The notes: generated from the sequence alone by a model not told the origin. Numbered from the stretch's first letter, positions 1 to 11,630 are shown. The stretch: DNA of 64,000 nucleotides from Cladochytrium replicatum (GCA_025526935.1 JAHLKD010000037.1:186001-250000); one strand, 5' to 3'. Numbers and translations are program-made.

Positions 1-1323
1 GGTGGTGCGCCTTTCGGTGTCAGCGTGCAGCGTCGTGTGGCCCCCAAGGACATGGCGTATGATTCGTACTACATCGACAGCCCTCCGCCGATGCCCAGAG
101 GGCTTCTGAATGGTAACGATATGACCTACGAAACTTTCGAGCGGTACATGGATAGGACGGACCAGCCACTGCCTCGCTCCAGCCCTGGCTCGTACAACGA
201 TGCCAACCAGTTTGAGAGTTCCGCAAAGAGCTATCCTGAACTGATGATTCTTTCTGGCCCTGCGGGCGGTTTTGGCGATCTCCTCGACATGCGGAGCCGT
301 TTGGGTGCGAACATGTCGGCACCTGCGCCGCGAAGCACCCTTTTGGAGTCCCTTGTATTGCCTTCACGTCTCGAAGGAACGCGTGGGACTCACGCTCTTG
401 CCGAGTTGCTCGAAGGGCCGTCATCTCAATCTTCGTCACACCACCTGCTCCTCCCTAGGTCGACTGGAAATTCCGCCCCGCCTGCTGCTCCAGCACTCGA
501 GCGTGGATTCAGTTCGGCATTGTACAGCTCCGAGTCCCTCCTTCAGAACCGAATGCAAGACCTCCGTATCAATACTTCGCTCAACGTCATCAACGGCAGC
601 GCAAGTACACCGGGCATGGGTGGTCCATCACAGAGCGGGAACATGCTAGGTGTTCACGCCAACCTTGCAGTTCCACAGACAGCTGCGAATCCCGCAATAA
701 CTCCCGGTGGATCACCAACAACCCCGCACAGTGCTTATCCGACACCGTACCGCACTGGAGCAGATCAGAACCCTCCATGTAACACGTTGTACGTTGGCAA
801 CTTGCCCCCAAACACCTCCGAGCAGGAGTTGTGGAATATTTTCTCCCGGTGCGTGGGATTCAAGCGTCTGCTTTTCCGCACAAGGCAAAACGGCCCGATG
901 TGCTTCGTGGAGGTACGTAAACCTCCTGCGTACAGTGATGCATTTTTTGCTTATCTCTCATTTGCTGCCCCTCAGTTTGATGATGTTCAATGTGCCACAG
1001 TTGCCCTTCACGAGCTCTCGGGGCAACCGCTTTCCAACAGCACGAAAGGTGGCATCCGCCTCTCGTTTTCCAAGAACCCGCTTGGTGTTCGTCAGCAACA
1101 GCCCCAGCAGCCCAACGCAAGCATGTCACCACAGGCGACTCCCCTTGTTCCTGGGCATACAACGACTCCGAATTTGTCGATTACGATGCCACCTGGGACC
1201 ATGGCCCAGCATGCTATTCAAGGGCTGAGTACGCCTGGAAGTGCTCCGGGAAGTGCCAACATGTTCTCGCCCCAGATTGCAATTAACTTGGATAAGGAAG
1301 GACGATTGATCCATGGACATTGA
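1..1323 (+). CDS. Whi3/Scw1-like RRM RNA-binding protein, 3' part (5' end outside window)
   Basis: Proteins of this family bind mRNAs in the cytoplasm and act in cell-cycle, cell-size or cell-wall control (family knowledge). The frame is open from base 1 without a convincing start, so the gene begins upstream. About 255 low-complexity residues (Ser/Pro/Ala/Gly) precede one RRM at roughly bases 766-1080. RNP2 is LYVGNL, and the RNP1 region reads GPMCFVE-F once spliced. The RRM ends in RLSFSKNPLGVR, a hallmark of Whi3/Scw1 proteins, and a Gln/Pro/Thr-rich tail follows. An intron at 913-975 (gtacgt...cag, 63 nt) is needed to restore the conserved RNP1. It is a multiple of three with no stop, so the unspliced message also stays open. 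Family members often have a second, N-terminal RRM, which would lie outside the window. The family call is secure; the exact orthologue is not. Confidence 0.85.
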   Translation, partial: GGAPFGVSVQRRVAPKDMAYDSYYIDSPPPMPRGLLNGNDMTYETFERYMDRTDQPLPRSSPGSYNDANQFESSAKSYPELMILSGPAGGFGDLLDMRSRLGANMSAPAPRSTLLESLVLPSRLEGTRGTHALAELLEGPSSQSSSHHLLLPRSTGNSAPPAAPALERGFSSALYSSESLLQNRMQDLRINTSLNVINGSASTPGMGGPSQSGNMLGVHANLAVPQTAANPAITPGGSPTTPHSAYPTPYRTGADQNPPCNTLYVGNLPPNTSEQELWNIFSRCVGFKRLLFRTRQNGPMCFVEVRKPPAYSDAFFAYLSFAAPQFDDVQCATVALHELSGQPLSNSTKGGIRLSFSKNPLGVRQQQPQQPNASMSPQATPLVPGHTTTPNLSITMPPGTMAQHAIQGLSTPGSAPGSANMFSPQIAINLDKEGRLIHGH

Positions 1324-1929
1324 TCAATGATCTCAGTAAGGGCTGGGTGGGTCGTGCTTTTTTGAGAGGGTTTGGTTTCGCAGTTCAGTTTTTTTCTTTT
1401 TGTTTTGCATAAGCTGCTGGTATAAATTTTGCGTCTGGTTTGGTCTGCTTTGACGTTTTTGTTTGGTTTCTTTTTCTTTCGCTTCTTTAATTCGACCCAT
1501 TTCGAATCTGGATCTGCTCCACCTTGTCACCTGTAACCGTCAAACACCTCATTGCCTCAAATCTCGCTACTCTTCCCAGCTCAGCAGAAACGGAGGTCCT
1601 GTATGTTCTTGCTCCCTAATTTTTTTTACGGCATCCGTTACCTCGTTTATCAAATGCTACATTCTACACGTTCATTTAACTTTATCTCTCAAGTCGGTGT
1701 GCCATGTAGTATTTCTTTCACTTCTTCAACATGTGTTTCAGATACGCTTTCCCACGCCCACCACCGTGTTTCGCACGTGAGAGAAACAAAACGCCCAGTG
1801 ACCGGACACAGCACGCATCATCTAAACACCTGAACGCTGGGACGAGGGATCCACAGCTGGGTGGGAACATTTCTCTGAGAAGCAAGCTTCAAATTACACA
1901 CTCAACCGTCGTTTTTGGGACGCTGACGA
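1324..1929. other. Intergenic, T-rich; no gene seen
   Basis: The 3' flank of the RRM gene and 5' flank of the next gene. It holds T-rich tracts, and the small open frames lack coding character. It may contain 5' untranslated exons of the gene starting at 1930. Confidence 0.5.
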
Positions 1930-3902
1930 ATGACAAGCAACGAAAAACACATTGACACTCCACCTGCCAAAGCTACAACCGACGATGGGAATCTCTTGGA
2001 TGATGTCGCCAAGAAGATAGCATCGCTTATCGTCGGTGGTGACCCCGACAAAGCCAAAACCGATAGCGCTGGCGCAAAGAAGAACCCTACATCGACTGAC
2101 GCAAAAATTGTGCCACCCGTTCTGGTACCCGCTGGATCCTCGGCAACTTTACCCCGGCCTAATGGACTTGCATACAGTCACAATCTTCTCCATACCTACC
2201 CGCAACACCCACCTGCACGTCGCCCGTCAACCAACCATTCCTACATGGAGTTTTCTCAGCTCGAATCAGCACCACGGAAAGCACAAACGCTTCCTCGCAT
2301 GCGAAGCAGCCTAGCGACAAGCTTTGGGTCTGGATTGTCGCTTCCGAAACTCAAGGAGGGTCAAGAAGCAAGATCTGAGAGCAACACCCCAAAGATCGTT
2401 TCTGGACCCCACTCTGCTGAGCAATTACAGCAGGATTTAGCGCTGACACCGAACGATATCAACTCTCCCCCAACCGCTCTCAACAACTTGCAACAACAAT
2501 CCCAATCACCACGACTTTCGTTCCAACATTATCGTTCTCAGCTCGCACATGTTCAGGAAGGGGTAAACGACCACTCACACTCACCACCGGTCTCTCCAGC
2601 TCCTGTCCTCCGGCATGCCTTTTCAGATACGACACTCCTAACATCCGCCGAAGACTTAATTGTGACTGTACCGCCAGGCTCACCCGCGCCCACCTCCTCG
2701 TCCATCTCCCCACCAGTATCACCCGCAGTCCCTACATCAGGGCGACAAAGACACTATCGCATCGTTTTGACGCCAACGGCACCGCACGAGCGTTCTGCAT
2801 GTTACCTCACTTTGTACGAGCGTGGTGGGGATGGCTCTGCAGCACAGACGTATGCAGTTGCACAGGGCTCATGCACCTTTGCGAATCTTGGGAGCTATTA
2901 TTCTGGGCACACCATCAACATCGCGTTTCCACTAAGTACTGCAGCGGGACTGAACATTGTTGGCGAAAGCGGACGTGAAGATTCCGATTACCCTGCAGTG
3001 TGCTTCCTTGCAATCTCAAAACAACCTCAAAACCAATACACGGCTGTTCAAGAAGGTAAATGATGTAGCTTCGCCTCCAGTTCATAAGTTGCTGACTTTG
3101 TTTTGCTAACTCAGTCCACCGTCCACCGCTTCCCATCCCACCGCTTAATTCCACGATCGCCTTACGCCGCACGAGTCGCTATGATATGCCTTACCCACCA
3201 ACCGAATACCGATTCTACACACAGTCTGCGCCATCCGCATCCTCACGTCTCTATTCCCCTCACGACGCACCCATCTGGTCACCGTTCTCCGTAAAATGCG
3301 TCGAGAAAGCCAACGAAGGCCAGTCCTCGCTCCTGCACCTGCACCCCGCACCCCACGAACCAGATTGCTTCGATGCTGTCATAATCCAACCGGACTCCAT
3401 CCGGACCCAGCTGGCACCACGCACACCGCACCTGTCCGATTTCACACTTCTCTTCTCCGCTTTCTCCGTGCTCCTCACATCGATCAACAACAACCGATCG
3501 GGACTGAAACAGTGCGTGCAGCCAAGTAGCAGCCCCGTGCGGCGGTGGAACGGGATCCCCCTGTATCGCACGCGGTCGACTGCGTCCGCGGCGTCGACAG
3601 TCTCGGACGAGGATTTCTTTATGGAGGGATCGCGGCGGTCTTCGGAAGGCGGGTCAGAAGTTGGCTACGTGCATGAGGAGGCTGAATCAGCCACGCATGT
3701 GCCGTCACCTGCGTTGCCGTCGGTAAAGCGGAGGGGAAGCGCGTCGAGCTCACAATCTAGACGGAGCGTGTCGGGGTTACCGACGATTCCGGGGATAGAA
3801 GACCGGCGGCGGTACAGCTATGGAGCTTGGATTGATGATGCTGTTGGGCTTGGGGTTGGAGGAGGAGGGATTGTCATGGTGGAAAACTCGAGATTGAAAT
3901 GA
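1930..3902 (+). CDS. Hypothetical Ser/Pro-rich protein, two exons
   Basis: I do not recognise this protein. The model is join(1930-3055, 3115-3902). The ATG at 1930 opens a long frame that would stop just after a donor (ggtaaatg). Removing 3056-3114 (59 nt, gtaaat...ctaactcag) joins it in phase 1 to a frame open to the TGA at 3900-3902. The N-terminal ~250 residues are rich in Ser, Pro, Thr and Gln with clusters of SPPVSPA type, typical of disordered regulatory regions. A more ordered, mixed-composition stretch lies at about residues 270-375 (RHYRIVLTPTAP to about FLAISKQ), followed by a hydrophobic patch (LLFSAFSVLLTSI) and a Ser/Arg-rich tail. No catalytic motif or clear membrane span is seen. 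Function is unknown. Confidence 0.6.
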
Positions 3903-4729
3903 ATTTGGGCTGAAGAATTCGGAAAGCGTGGTGATTTTTTTTGTGTATCATTTCATCTCGACCAACTTTATTTGTTTTATGCTCTACCAACAGCAAGCGG
4001 TATTTTGCTATGAACTCGCTATAATTTTTTCTCCTTTGGTGCTTTGTACCTTTTGAGATCCCAGCTTTTTGGATTAGTGGTGCTTTTTTCTTTCGAATAT
4101 GATCTGTGCTTTTCGTTTCAACCGTTTGGTGGTTTTTTCAGAGCTTAAAATTTTGTTCGGCAAGTCAAAAGCTGTATTCTTGTTCGGGTTTCGGTTGCCT
4201 TCAGACCCACTTCATTCCGGCATCGCCAGTTTCGGCGTCTGAAGGTGGCCCGTCAAAGGTCTGGTGTGCAGGAAGGCTGTCGGAAGGTTCAACATTCCGG
4301 TCAAGTGCTCACCGCCAGCTGGTCCCTGTGCTATTGGTGGGCAGTAAAAATATACAAATGCTTGCTTGACTAACGCCACCACCGTGGGCATTGTTCTGTG
4401 GAGCAAAAAATTGTGTTGTGGTGGCAAGCAGTACCATGCTGCTGTCGATTGGACGACTGTTCTACGGCTGAAAGTGCGCTTAGCAGATCCCAGCCGGGAT
4501 TTGCACCGATCCACGCGAAATTTGTGGAGCATGGCGATGATTCCGCGATCGGCAAATATTGTCACACTACCACAACATGAATATTTCATGCACCACATGG
4601 ATGTTTTTGCCCGATTTGATTTTGCACTGCCCTTTTTGCAGTGTGACCTCTTCCCAGGGTCGCATCCACATCGTTCTGCTTAAATTGTGAGATCAAACCC
4701 ATATGCATCGCCTATGATGAGCAGCTGAG
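3903..4729. other. Intergenic; no supported gene
   Basis: T-rich 3' flank, then an open frame at 4366-4683 without recognisable homology. A stretch near 4485-4530 resembles a tRNA T-arm but does not fold into a tRNA. Nothing here can be supported. Confidence 0.45.
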
Positions 4730-6248
4730 ATGGAGTTCCTTACAAATAACACCATCTACAACGCGACGACAAACACCAACATCCCACGATTCGTGAATCT
4801 TCGAGAGAAGGAATTGAAGGATGGACAGTCCTACGGCCTGTGGGACTTTATCTACTTTTGCTTGTTCGATCGATGGCTGCAAGGTATTTGATTCGGTGGA
4901 TAAGTGGCGATTCGAACTGATCAGATAATCGCTTTGCGAACCAGTATTCGACATCCCTACCCTCCTCATTATCTTCATCGAGGGTCGGCAATGCTTCCAA
5001 AAGAAAATCTCTCGAACATTGGTGCTGCACTGGATCTTCCGAAACATTGGTGGACTGATTTGGTAAGATAGATCCTTTGTTCTAACTAACTTGAACGCTG
5101 CCTAACTTACACTTTGTTCCTCGCTCAAAATTAATCAAAAGGGCTGTCATTGTGAGTTAACTTTCTGCCATGTAGTTGGTTCTGTCTAACTCAAAATATC
5201 GATTAGACTTTTGCTATGCAAACACCTGGGTACTTTAGGGAAAACACATGGCGGTTTAACGTCAGCATTCCAACGGTGTTTTGGGTAAGAGAGGATGAAG
5301 AAACAAGTGGGGCTATTCTGAAGTTTACGCTATTAACAGTATGCCGGCGAGCTGCTTATCGACTCATATCCTTTCCAAAAAGCAATCTCGCTCGCAAACA
5401 ATAGCCCGTTCTTGAAAGCGCTCTGTTACATTGGATTCGTACCTGTTGTCTTGGCAAAATCGTCGATTGTCGTTTTCCGCTACGTCTATACTTACATGGC
5501 TGCCGACAAGAACACATACTTCTTCATAGCGAACCAGTTTGACGCCGCTGTCATTCTTTGTACAACATGGTCGGACATCTGTTGCTGTGCGGTCATTGTG
5601 CATGTCGGCGCAAAGAGTATGAAACTCAGGGTCGGCAACCGGAACCAGTTCCTCAGCGAACTCGTTGCGACAACTGAAATGCGAATGGTTGCATGTACCT
5701 TGCTCTCCGTACTTGCCTCTTCGCTCATGTTTGCCGAGGGATGTCGTTACGACTCGAGCGCCGGCAACTGCGAATACGATGGAGCTCGCGATGTGGCTGT
5801 CACGGTGGTCTACACGCTGTACTACCTGGACTTCCTCATTTTGAAGTATCACAACGTCGTCAAGCAGGAACGTGCAAATCTGATTGCGCTGAAGGGATCG
5901 CCAGGCCAGAATCCCATGCAGTGGCCCAACCTCGGACAGTTCTCTCCGCGCAAGATCGGTGCTTCAACGACAGTGCAGCAGCCCGGGATGTCGTACACCG
6001 TCCGCTCCGACGAAGCGTCGAGCTACAATCCTTACCTCGGCGGCAGCGGAAGCAACCTGAAACCGAACAACCACAATCGGGTGAACAGCGACAGCCCGTC
6101 GTTTAACCAGATCAAGCGCAGTGCCGAGAGGGACGGTTCGTTCAGGACCGACGAAGACACTTCCTTCATTGTGAACGAGCCCTCGCGATACTGGATCGGT
6201 GCGAATGCGAACCGCTACGGTCCGCCTAATCGTGGACCAAACCAATAG
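4730..6248 (+). CDS. Multi-pass (about 7-helix) membrane protein, five exons including a 10-nt micro-exon
   Basis: The model is join(4730-4883, 4945-5062, 5142-5151, 5207-5284, 5340-6248), 422 residues. Every junction has GT-AG ends and keeps frame. Without the 10-base exon (ggctgtcatt) the frame cannot be joined. The N-terminus has two N-glycosylation sequons (NNT, NAT) and no cleavable signal. Hydrophobic segments follow, including FDIPTLLIIFI, NIGGLIWAVITFAM, ALCYIGFVPVVL, QFDAAVILCTTW, MVACTLLSVLAS and VAVTVVYTLYYLDFLIL. The layout suits a seven-helix receptor-like topology with a ~120-residue Ser/Asn/Pro-rich cytosolic tail. I do not recognise a rhodopsin-, Ste2- or cAMP-receptor motif, so ligand and pathway are unknown. 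It could also be a channel or transporter-like protein. Confidence 0.7.
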
Positions 6249-7012
6249 AGGCGAACCATCAACCCGCCAGCCGGTCGTTGCTCCTGCGCCCCCGCTAAGT
6301 TCAACGCCCTTGCAACTCCTACATTTCCTATATTAATTTGCCTACACCTGTGTATATACCCCTGTCTGTTTTGCCTTTGATACACTCAGATACAATACGT
6401 GGTTTTTGCACGATTTTTCTATATCCGTCGTCCCCACGTTCCTGAGCCAAAAAGTACGAAACATTCAGGCGTATGTCGTACAGTATCCTTTCCTTTATTG
6501 CCTCCACACAATTGAACTCTACACGCCCTTTTCACTTTCACCACCCAAACATTTTAGACCTCTTGCGCGCTGTCCACCTTTGTGGTCGGCTTAATTTACC
6601 CACTGCACCACTTCGTGTAGAACCCCAAACCTTACTTGCCGTTTTCTGCTTTTTGAGCTTTGTTGTTCAAACTTTAAGTTTCCCTCTCTACATCTTCTGA
6701 CGTTTATTTATTCAAGTCTTTTGACGGTTTGTAAGATCTTTTGTCCTCACAATCCCCGCCTAGCCCTCCCCGCAGGGGCTTTCCCTTTTCTACCGCTTTC
6801 CCCGTTCTTCTATGTAATTTCATTAATTGCTTGCCAAACTTCGTTCTTTCCTTCACTGCGTTGTAGTATTTATCTATGATAATTGAGGACACAGTGTGAT
6901 CTTTTCAGCTCTTCAATGGACATATTTGAAAGTAGGATATTCAATCGACCCTCGTAAAAAAGTTTTATACAACAAAATACAAAAATGAATCGGTAGTCAT
7001 CAAATCAACGGA
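6249..7012. other. Intergenic, pyrimidine-rich; no gene seen
   Basis: The 3' flanks of convergent loci. It is AT-rich with C/T-rich runs, and no frame has coding character. Confidence 0.5.
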
Positions 7013-9279
7013 TCAACATTCACTCGCTTGGTCGCAATCACTGCAAAACTTTTCTGTTTCGTTGAACTTCAATCCGCACTCAGAATTTCGCAAGCTTTGA
7101 GGGCTGCTCTTGTTGCGGCACTGGCGGTTTGTCCTTGGTTGATTCCCCGTAGTGTGGCGGTATGTGGTCAGCATGGTTTTCCGGGGATGGCAGTGTAGCT
7201 CCTGAAGTGCGATCTGTCCAGGCTGTGTTGAACGCATGAAACACCAAGGTAGACGCAGCAGCATTAGAATTTCCTGTTTGGAGGGTGAAGGAGCTGTTTG
7301 GGCATAAGGAACCCTTGCCGGTTTGGTCGGAGTCTTCGGCCCGGGCTTCTGGAGAGCATTTGCTTCTGCCGAAACCGAGGGAGTAGCAGGGGATTCTGCT
7401 TGGGCTGAGGTCGCAGGAGGATTGGAAATTGATGAAGTTTCTGTCGACTTGGGGTTGTTTGTGCTCGGAACGACGGACTGATTTACTTTTGATTGCTGCA
7501 ACGAATTCAACGAGAGGGTCAGGTTTCCGCCCACCACATTTGCTTTGGAAGTTTGTTGGGGCAAGTTTTCTTGGTTCTCATCTTGCAAAACTGTCTTTGG
7601 CAACTCCGATCTTGCTGAGACCTCAAGCTACTTTCTTTGGTGACCGGCCAGCGGTCTCCGATATCCCGATGTCATTAAGAACATTGGACATTGGAAGATT
7701 GACTACAAGAAGGTACAGTTGCTGGCTCATACTCGCTGACTTTCGAGATGGAAGTTCTGGAGAACTGACCTCCGCTTGTGGTTCCTTGGTGGTCGTCGCT
7801 TGGACACTTTCGCTCTCAGTGTTCTCTCGGGGAACTGGAAACACTGGGACACCTTTTGCTTTGTTGGTGCCGGAGTAGACTCGATGCCCGAACTTTCCGA
7901 TTCACCAGTTGGTTCCGCGGTTTTCAACTGGCGTGCGTCGATCTGTGTGTTTTTGCGGGGAAGAGCATAAATGGGCACGCCTCGCGATTTTGGAATAGAG
8001 GGCACAGCGTCAGTGCTCACTGTATTCGATTCAGATGTCATTGAAGCTGGCTCTTTCGGCTGATTGGATTCACTCTGAGAGCTATTGCGGGTCGCTGGAA
8101 ACACACGAACGCCTCTTGGTTTCGGAGCAGGAGCAGGAGCAGTTGTAGTTGACACGGGATTCGTTGAAGCCGTAGTTTCTTGGTACTCCGACTTTGCGGA
8201 TTCTTTCTGCGTAGGAGCTGGAAACACTGGAACACCGCGTGGTTTTGGGATCGGAGGAGTTGATTTGATTCTCGCTGATTCTGATCCACTAGATGACACT
8301 GGAGCAGCGGGAAACCAGTTCGATTTGGACGGTTCAATTCATACCCTGCCTGGGGAAGGTTCATTCGAAACAGGAGAAGTTTTCAATGTCTGCTCAATGT
8401 TGCGTCGTTCGATATGTTCGTGCTTTGCTCCTTCGGATTCTTGCCGCTCCGTTTTCTCCAGACCTGTTGCAGTCGGTACTTTGTCGGACGATGACTTCGG
8501 CTTTGGCTTTCGCGGCAGAGGTGCAAGCGGTTGAGCCATCTGCTGAGCTGCAAGCGGCGATTGAGATGTGGACGGAGACGAAGCAGGCTGAGCTGGCGAA
8601 ACAGCTACAGGACTTTCAAGTTGTGGGGAATCGAAGCAGGAGATTCAACTTGAGCCTTCTTCAATAAATGATGAGGAGGTCTTCCCGCTGCCATCATGGA
8701 CAGTGCAACACCAAAAATTGGCTTTTTGATAGTAGGGACCTCGATTTTAACTGCTTCGACATCATCACACTTGGGCCGGTGAACGTTTCCAGTCGTGGGA
8801 CTCGATGCTCCAAATTTTTTCTGTTGTGTCCTTGCTGTTCCAGTTGGGCTTTGAACGCTCTAACCAATGAGCTGGCGGTTTTCTGTGTCTGCATATACCT
8901 TTCCCCTGCTACACTTCTTCTGCGCAAACGAGTTCCCATAACTCTGACTCTGGTCTTGGCGCTCAAGAAGTGCCTTGGTATATGAGCCGACAGCCTCCAG
9001 TTTCACCCGTGTCTTTTGCCGACTGGTCATTCTCCTTGGAGACGGCTACCTTTCCGTCGCGAATGTACGGGACAGGTTTTGGACGCAAGGACTCGGAAGA
9101 GGTTGGTGCATCTGCGCTGCTGTTTCCAAAACGACCTAATAAGTGCTTGATCTCCTAAATGTGTAGTCAAGCTACTTTGTATGCAACTCGTCGACACTGC
9201 ATGCCGATTTCCCGGCATTTCCAGATGCTGCACCTTTCGCAACGCCCTTTGCAATCGCAACTGGATTGGGGGCACTCAT
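7013..9279 (-). pseudogene. Decayed gene for a proline/serine-rich protein with RGVPVFP repeats and C-terminal zinc ribbon
   Basis: Read on the minus strand from an ATG at 9279 (MSAPNPVAIAKGVAKG), coding-quality sequence continues to 7013 but jumps between all three frames. Clear segments include ALLERQDQSQSYGNS, IKKPIFGVALSMM, PLAPLPRKPKPK, three to four copies of an imperfect repeat of the type PKPRGVPVFPAP, NAAASTLVFHAFNTAW, and a terminal CGLKFNETEKFCSDCDQ that looks like half of a zinc ribbon. At least seven breaks are visible: in-frame stops near 9174, 8862 and 8340, and single-base shifts near 9017, 8640, 7850 and 7280, some in short homopolymers. A further shift just before CGLKF removes the partner cysteines. 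The flanking genes are intact, so general sequencing error is unlikely. The ancestral protein was about 730 residues; its function is unknown. Confidence 0.6.
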
Positions 9280-9450
9280 GTTCCTTGTTGTAGGTGGAAA
9301 GTTCAGCGCTGTTTGTGGTTTGTTTGTTGAATATTAATATGCGATCTCAAAGGCAGTGTGACAGTATGGTGTTGTGTTCCACCAAGGTTGACCGAAAAAT
9401 GAGGTGGCATTTTAATGATTGACAATAGTTGACTTAACGACATGGATATT

Positions 9451-10497
9451 TCATTTGCCAACCGAAGCGGAACCAATTTCGCCCACTCGGTTCAAAAACA
9501 ATGAAATGTGGCCGTCGTCCGGATAGAAATTGTAGGCCCCTCCAAGATGTTCTGACCAAAGCTTGCCCATCGCGCTCACAATCTGTACATCCTTACCGCC
9601 CTGGAAAATCGTAACTTCAACTCCTGCCTCCCGCACAACCTCCCCAACGTCTTTCAATGAGAACCCAGGATCGTTGAAATAAAGCTGTGCTGACTGCTCG
9701 TACGTTTGGGCAAAAGTCTCCTCTTGTCGATACGCTTCAATACACATGCGGAAGAATATTTCCAATCCGTCGTCACCGTCCTTCGTAGGCACAGAGAACG
9801 CATGAATGTCCGCAGGAAGTGCAAGCCATTTCAATTTCGCGAGAACCTGCCGCTTGTCGCCAGTTGGCGAGAGGTAGTCTTTCGCTAGCGGGATCAGCAG
9901 ATCACGCTGCCACAGGCAGGTTGCTCTCAACCACGAGCGGGGCATGTCGCGCAAAAGTCCGTATGAAAATCTAGTGAGCCACGGCATTTTCCCAAGATAT
10001 TGGGGCTGAAAAATTCCCGGCGGCATCGCGGCGACAAGGACAGCACGGGTGATCGGCGGGATTGAGCTTGGGCGAGTTTGAGGTCGACACCAGTTAAGGA
10101 TGGCTGAGGCAGCATACGGCCCGCCTCCTGAGACACCGATTATGGTCGTTGTTGCCGCTGATATATCAGTACCTTCGCGAGCAATTAGTTCTAGAACATT
10201 GGGAACGTCTTGAGACACGAAGTTGGCGATGGTGTGGTCTGGGATCGTATCTGATTGACCATATCCTGGTCGGTCAATGGCCAAAAGGAGTGCGTTGTAT
10301 TTCTCGGCTTCGTGATTCAGCACGGCTGACTCCAAACGGCAAGATGGAAAGCCATGAAAATAGACCCAAACTTGCTCGGGGCGATTGAGACGCCTTGTTA
10401 TTTAATGAGTACAAATGCTATGATAGGGCTGTATCAATACTCACCCAACTGTGGAGAATGCAATTTTCCGGGAACCCTGTACCAAGAAACGTGTCAT
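9451..10497 (-). CDS. Alpha/beta hydrolase, two exons
   Basis: The model is complement(join(9451-10393, 10445-10497)), 331 residues. A 53-nt first exon starting at the ATG at 10497 joins across a 51-nt intron (gtgagt...caag) to complete YFHGFPSCR, the oxyanion-hole HG region. Then come DRPGYGQSD, the nucleophile elbow GVSGGG (Ser), a late GGKDVQIV segment that can supply the acidic residue, and DDGHISLF with the catalytic His. This is the full serine-hydrolase triad order. No signal peptide is evident, so a cytosolic location is likely. The substrate cannot be deduced; esterase or epoxide-hydrolase-like activity are both possible. The gene is divergent from the next plus-strand reading frame. 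Confidence 0.85.
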
Positions 10498-10931
10498 CCC
10501 GGAACGAACAGCAAAGATAACGACAGCCCTGTAACAAGTGTCGAAATTAAAGATGGGATATAATATGTTTACCATAGGAATAGGATTGAAACAACAGCCA
10601 AATGGCAAACCACCTTGTTGTTCTCAAGCGAAGTTTCCATTAAACACCGGCTGTTAAAAAACCGACATCGCAACTTGAGATTTGCTCTCAAGAACGGTTT
10701 TGATTGTTCGATGAACGCCAAACACAAGCAACGACAGCGATGATATCGACCAGCAATATGTGTAAGCGTCTGACATGTTCATTTGTAAAACGAACAACAA
10801 AAGTTTGTAGGAGCAAAAACCAGAAGAGACTCTAGCCACAAAATATACTTTTAACATAATAATTTGTCATTCAATCTTGGCTGAATGGGGACGAGAACGT
10901 TCTCTACGAGGAGCAGCACAGATCCCACCGC
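10498..10931. other. Intergenic; no gene seen
   Basis: AT-rich spacer upstream of the hydrolase gene. I see no coding frame or RNA gene. Confidence 0.5.
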
Positions 10932-11498
10932 TTGTCATGGCCAACTCTCTTTTCAGCTTTCCTCCTATTCTCCTCTCCCCAATCTACACACGCAACCGTG
11001 GTCCGAATCGATTTAGGCGAAGCCGCTCGCTTCTCGTCACCTTCCGCAATAAGACGCTGTGACCGCGTGAACAACGATCCCTCCAGCAATAGCTTTCTGA
11101 TGCATTCAATCGAGCCTCGCGACGTATCCTACAACTGCATATTTGGTGCGTACGGGACGGGTATTTTGGGGATGCTGCAGAATATGGGGTATGCGACGCC
11201 GTTTCAGCCTCTCGGGGTCGCAGATCAGAGGTGCAACGGCGCCGTCACAGTTGCCACGCAAGACGGTGCCAACGGCAACGCCAAAGTCCACATCTGCCAT
11301 AACGGCCACAACGGGCTCCAGCAGGAGGGCTCACACGAACTATGGGGAGAGATCAAATTATCCATCTTACGCTCGCAAGCTTGCTTGCATCAGTCTCTTT
11401 ACTCCTTTTCTAGTTTTCCTTCAAAACATGATTTGCAATTGTCATTTTGCCGCCTTTTGGCTTTGGTATCTATCGCAAGATCGCTCGCAGTTGAATAG
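10932..11498 (+). CDS. Possible secreted small protein; start not found
   Basis: An open frame of about 188 codons without an ATG at its beginning. The first candidate is a TTG at 10932, and the frame is open back to a TAA at 10860. It begins with a signal-peptide-like stretch (PTLFSAFLLFSSPQSTHA), followed by mixed sequence with a few Cys and the patch YGTGILGMLQNMGYATPF. Coding character fades after about base 11370. The true start may sit on an unseen upstream exon, or this may be a relic. I do not recognise the family. Confidence 0.3.
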   Translation: MSWPTLFSAFLLFSSPQSTHATVVRIDLGEAARFSSPSAIRRCDRVNNDPSSNSFLMHSIEPRDVSYNCIFGAYGTGILGMLQNMGYATPFQPLGVADQRCNGAVTVATQDGANGNAKVHICHNGHNGLQQEGSHELWGEIKLSILRSQACLHQSLYSFSSFPSKHDLQLSFCRLLALVSIARSLAVE

Positions 11499-11630
11499 CG
11501 TTTCCTTACCCCCTCATCGACGATTTTTGCGTTGAACCTATCTTCGGTTTGTTTTTGGCCAGTGAAATCAGTTTTCTTTCGTATCCACTTCAGTTCGATT
11601 TACCTATCTATCTTGGTAATACAATGCGGA

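Noticed and set aside
4366-4683. 106-codon open frame and a T-arm-like stretch near 4485-4530 suggesting a tRNA or small gene
   Set aside because: No cloverleaf can be folded, anticodon and acceptor stems are absent, and the frame shows no motif or coding bias.
9174-9195. A ~21-nt intron (gtagct...tttag) in the gene at 7013-9279
   Set aside because: Too short for splicing in this genome (shortest credible introns are about 41 nt), and other breaks in the locus are plain base shifts; read as decay.
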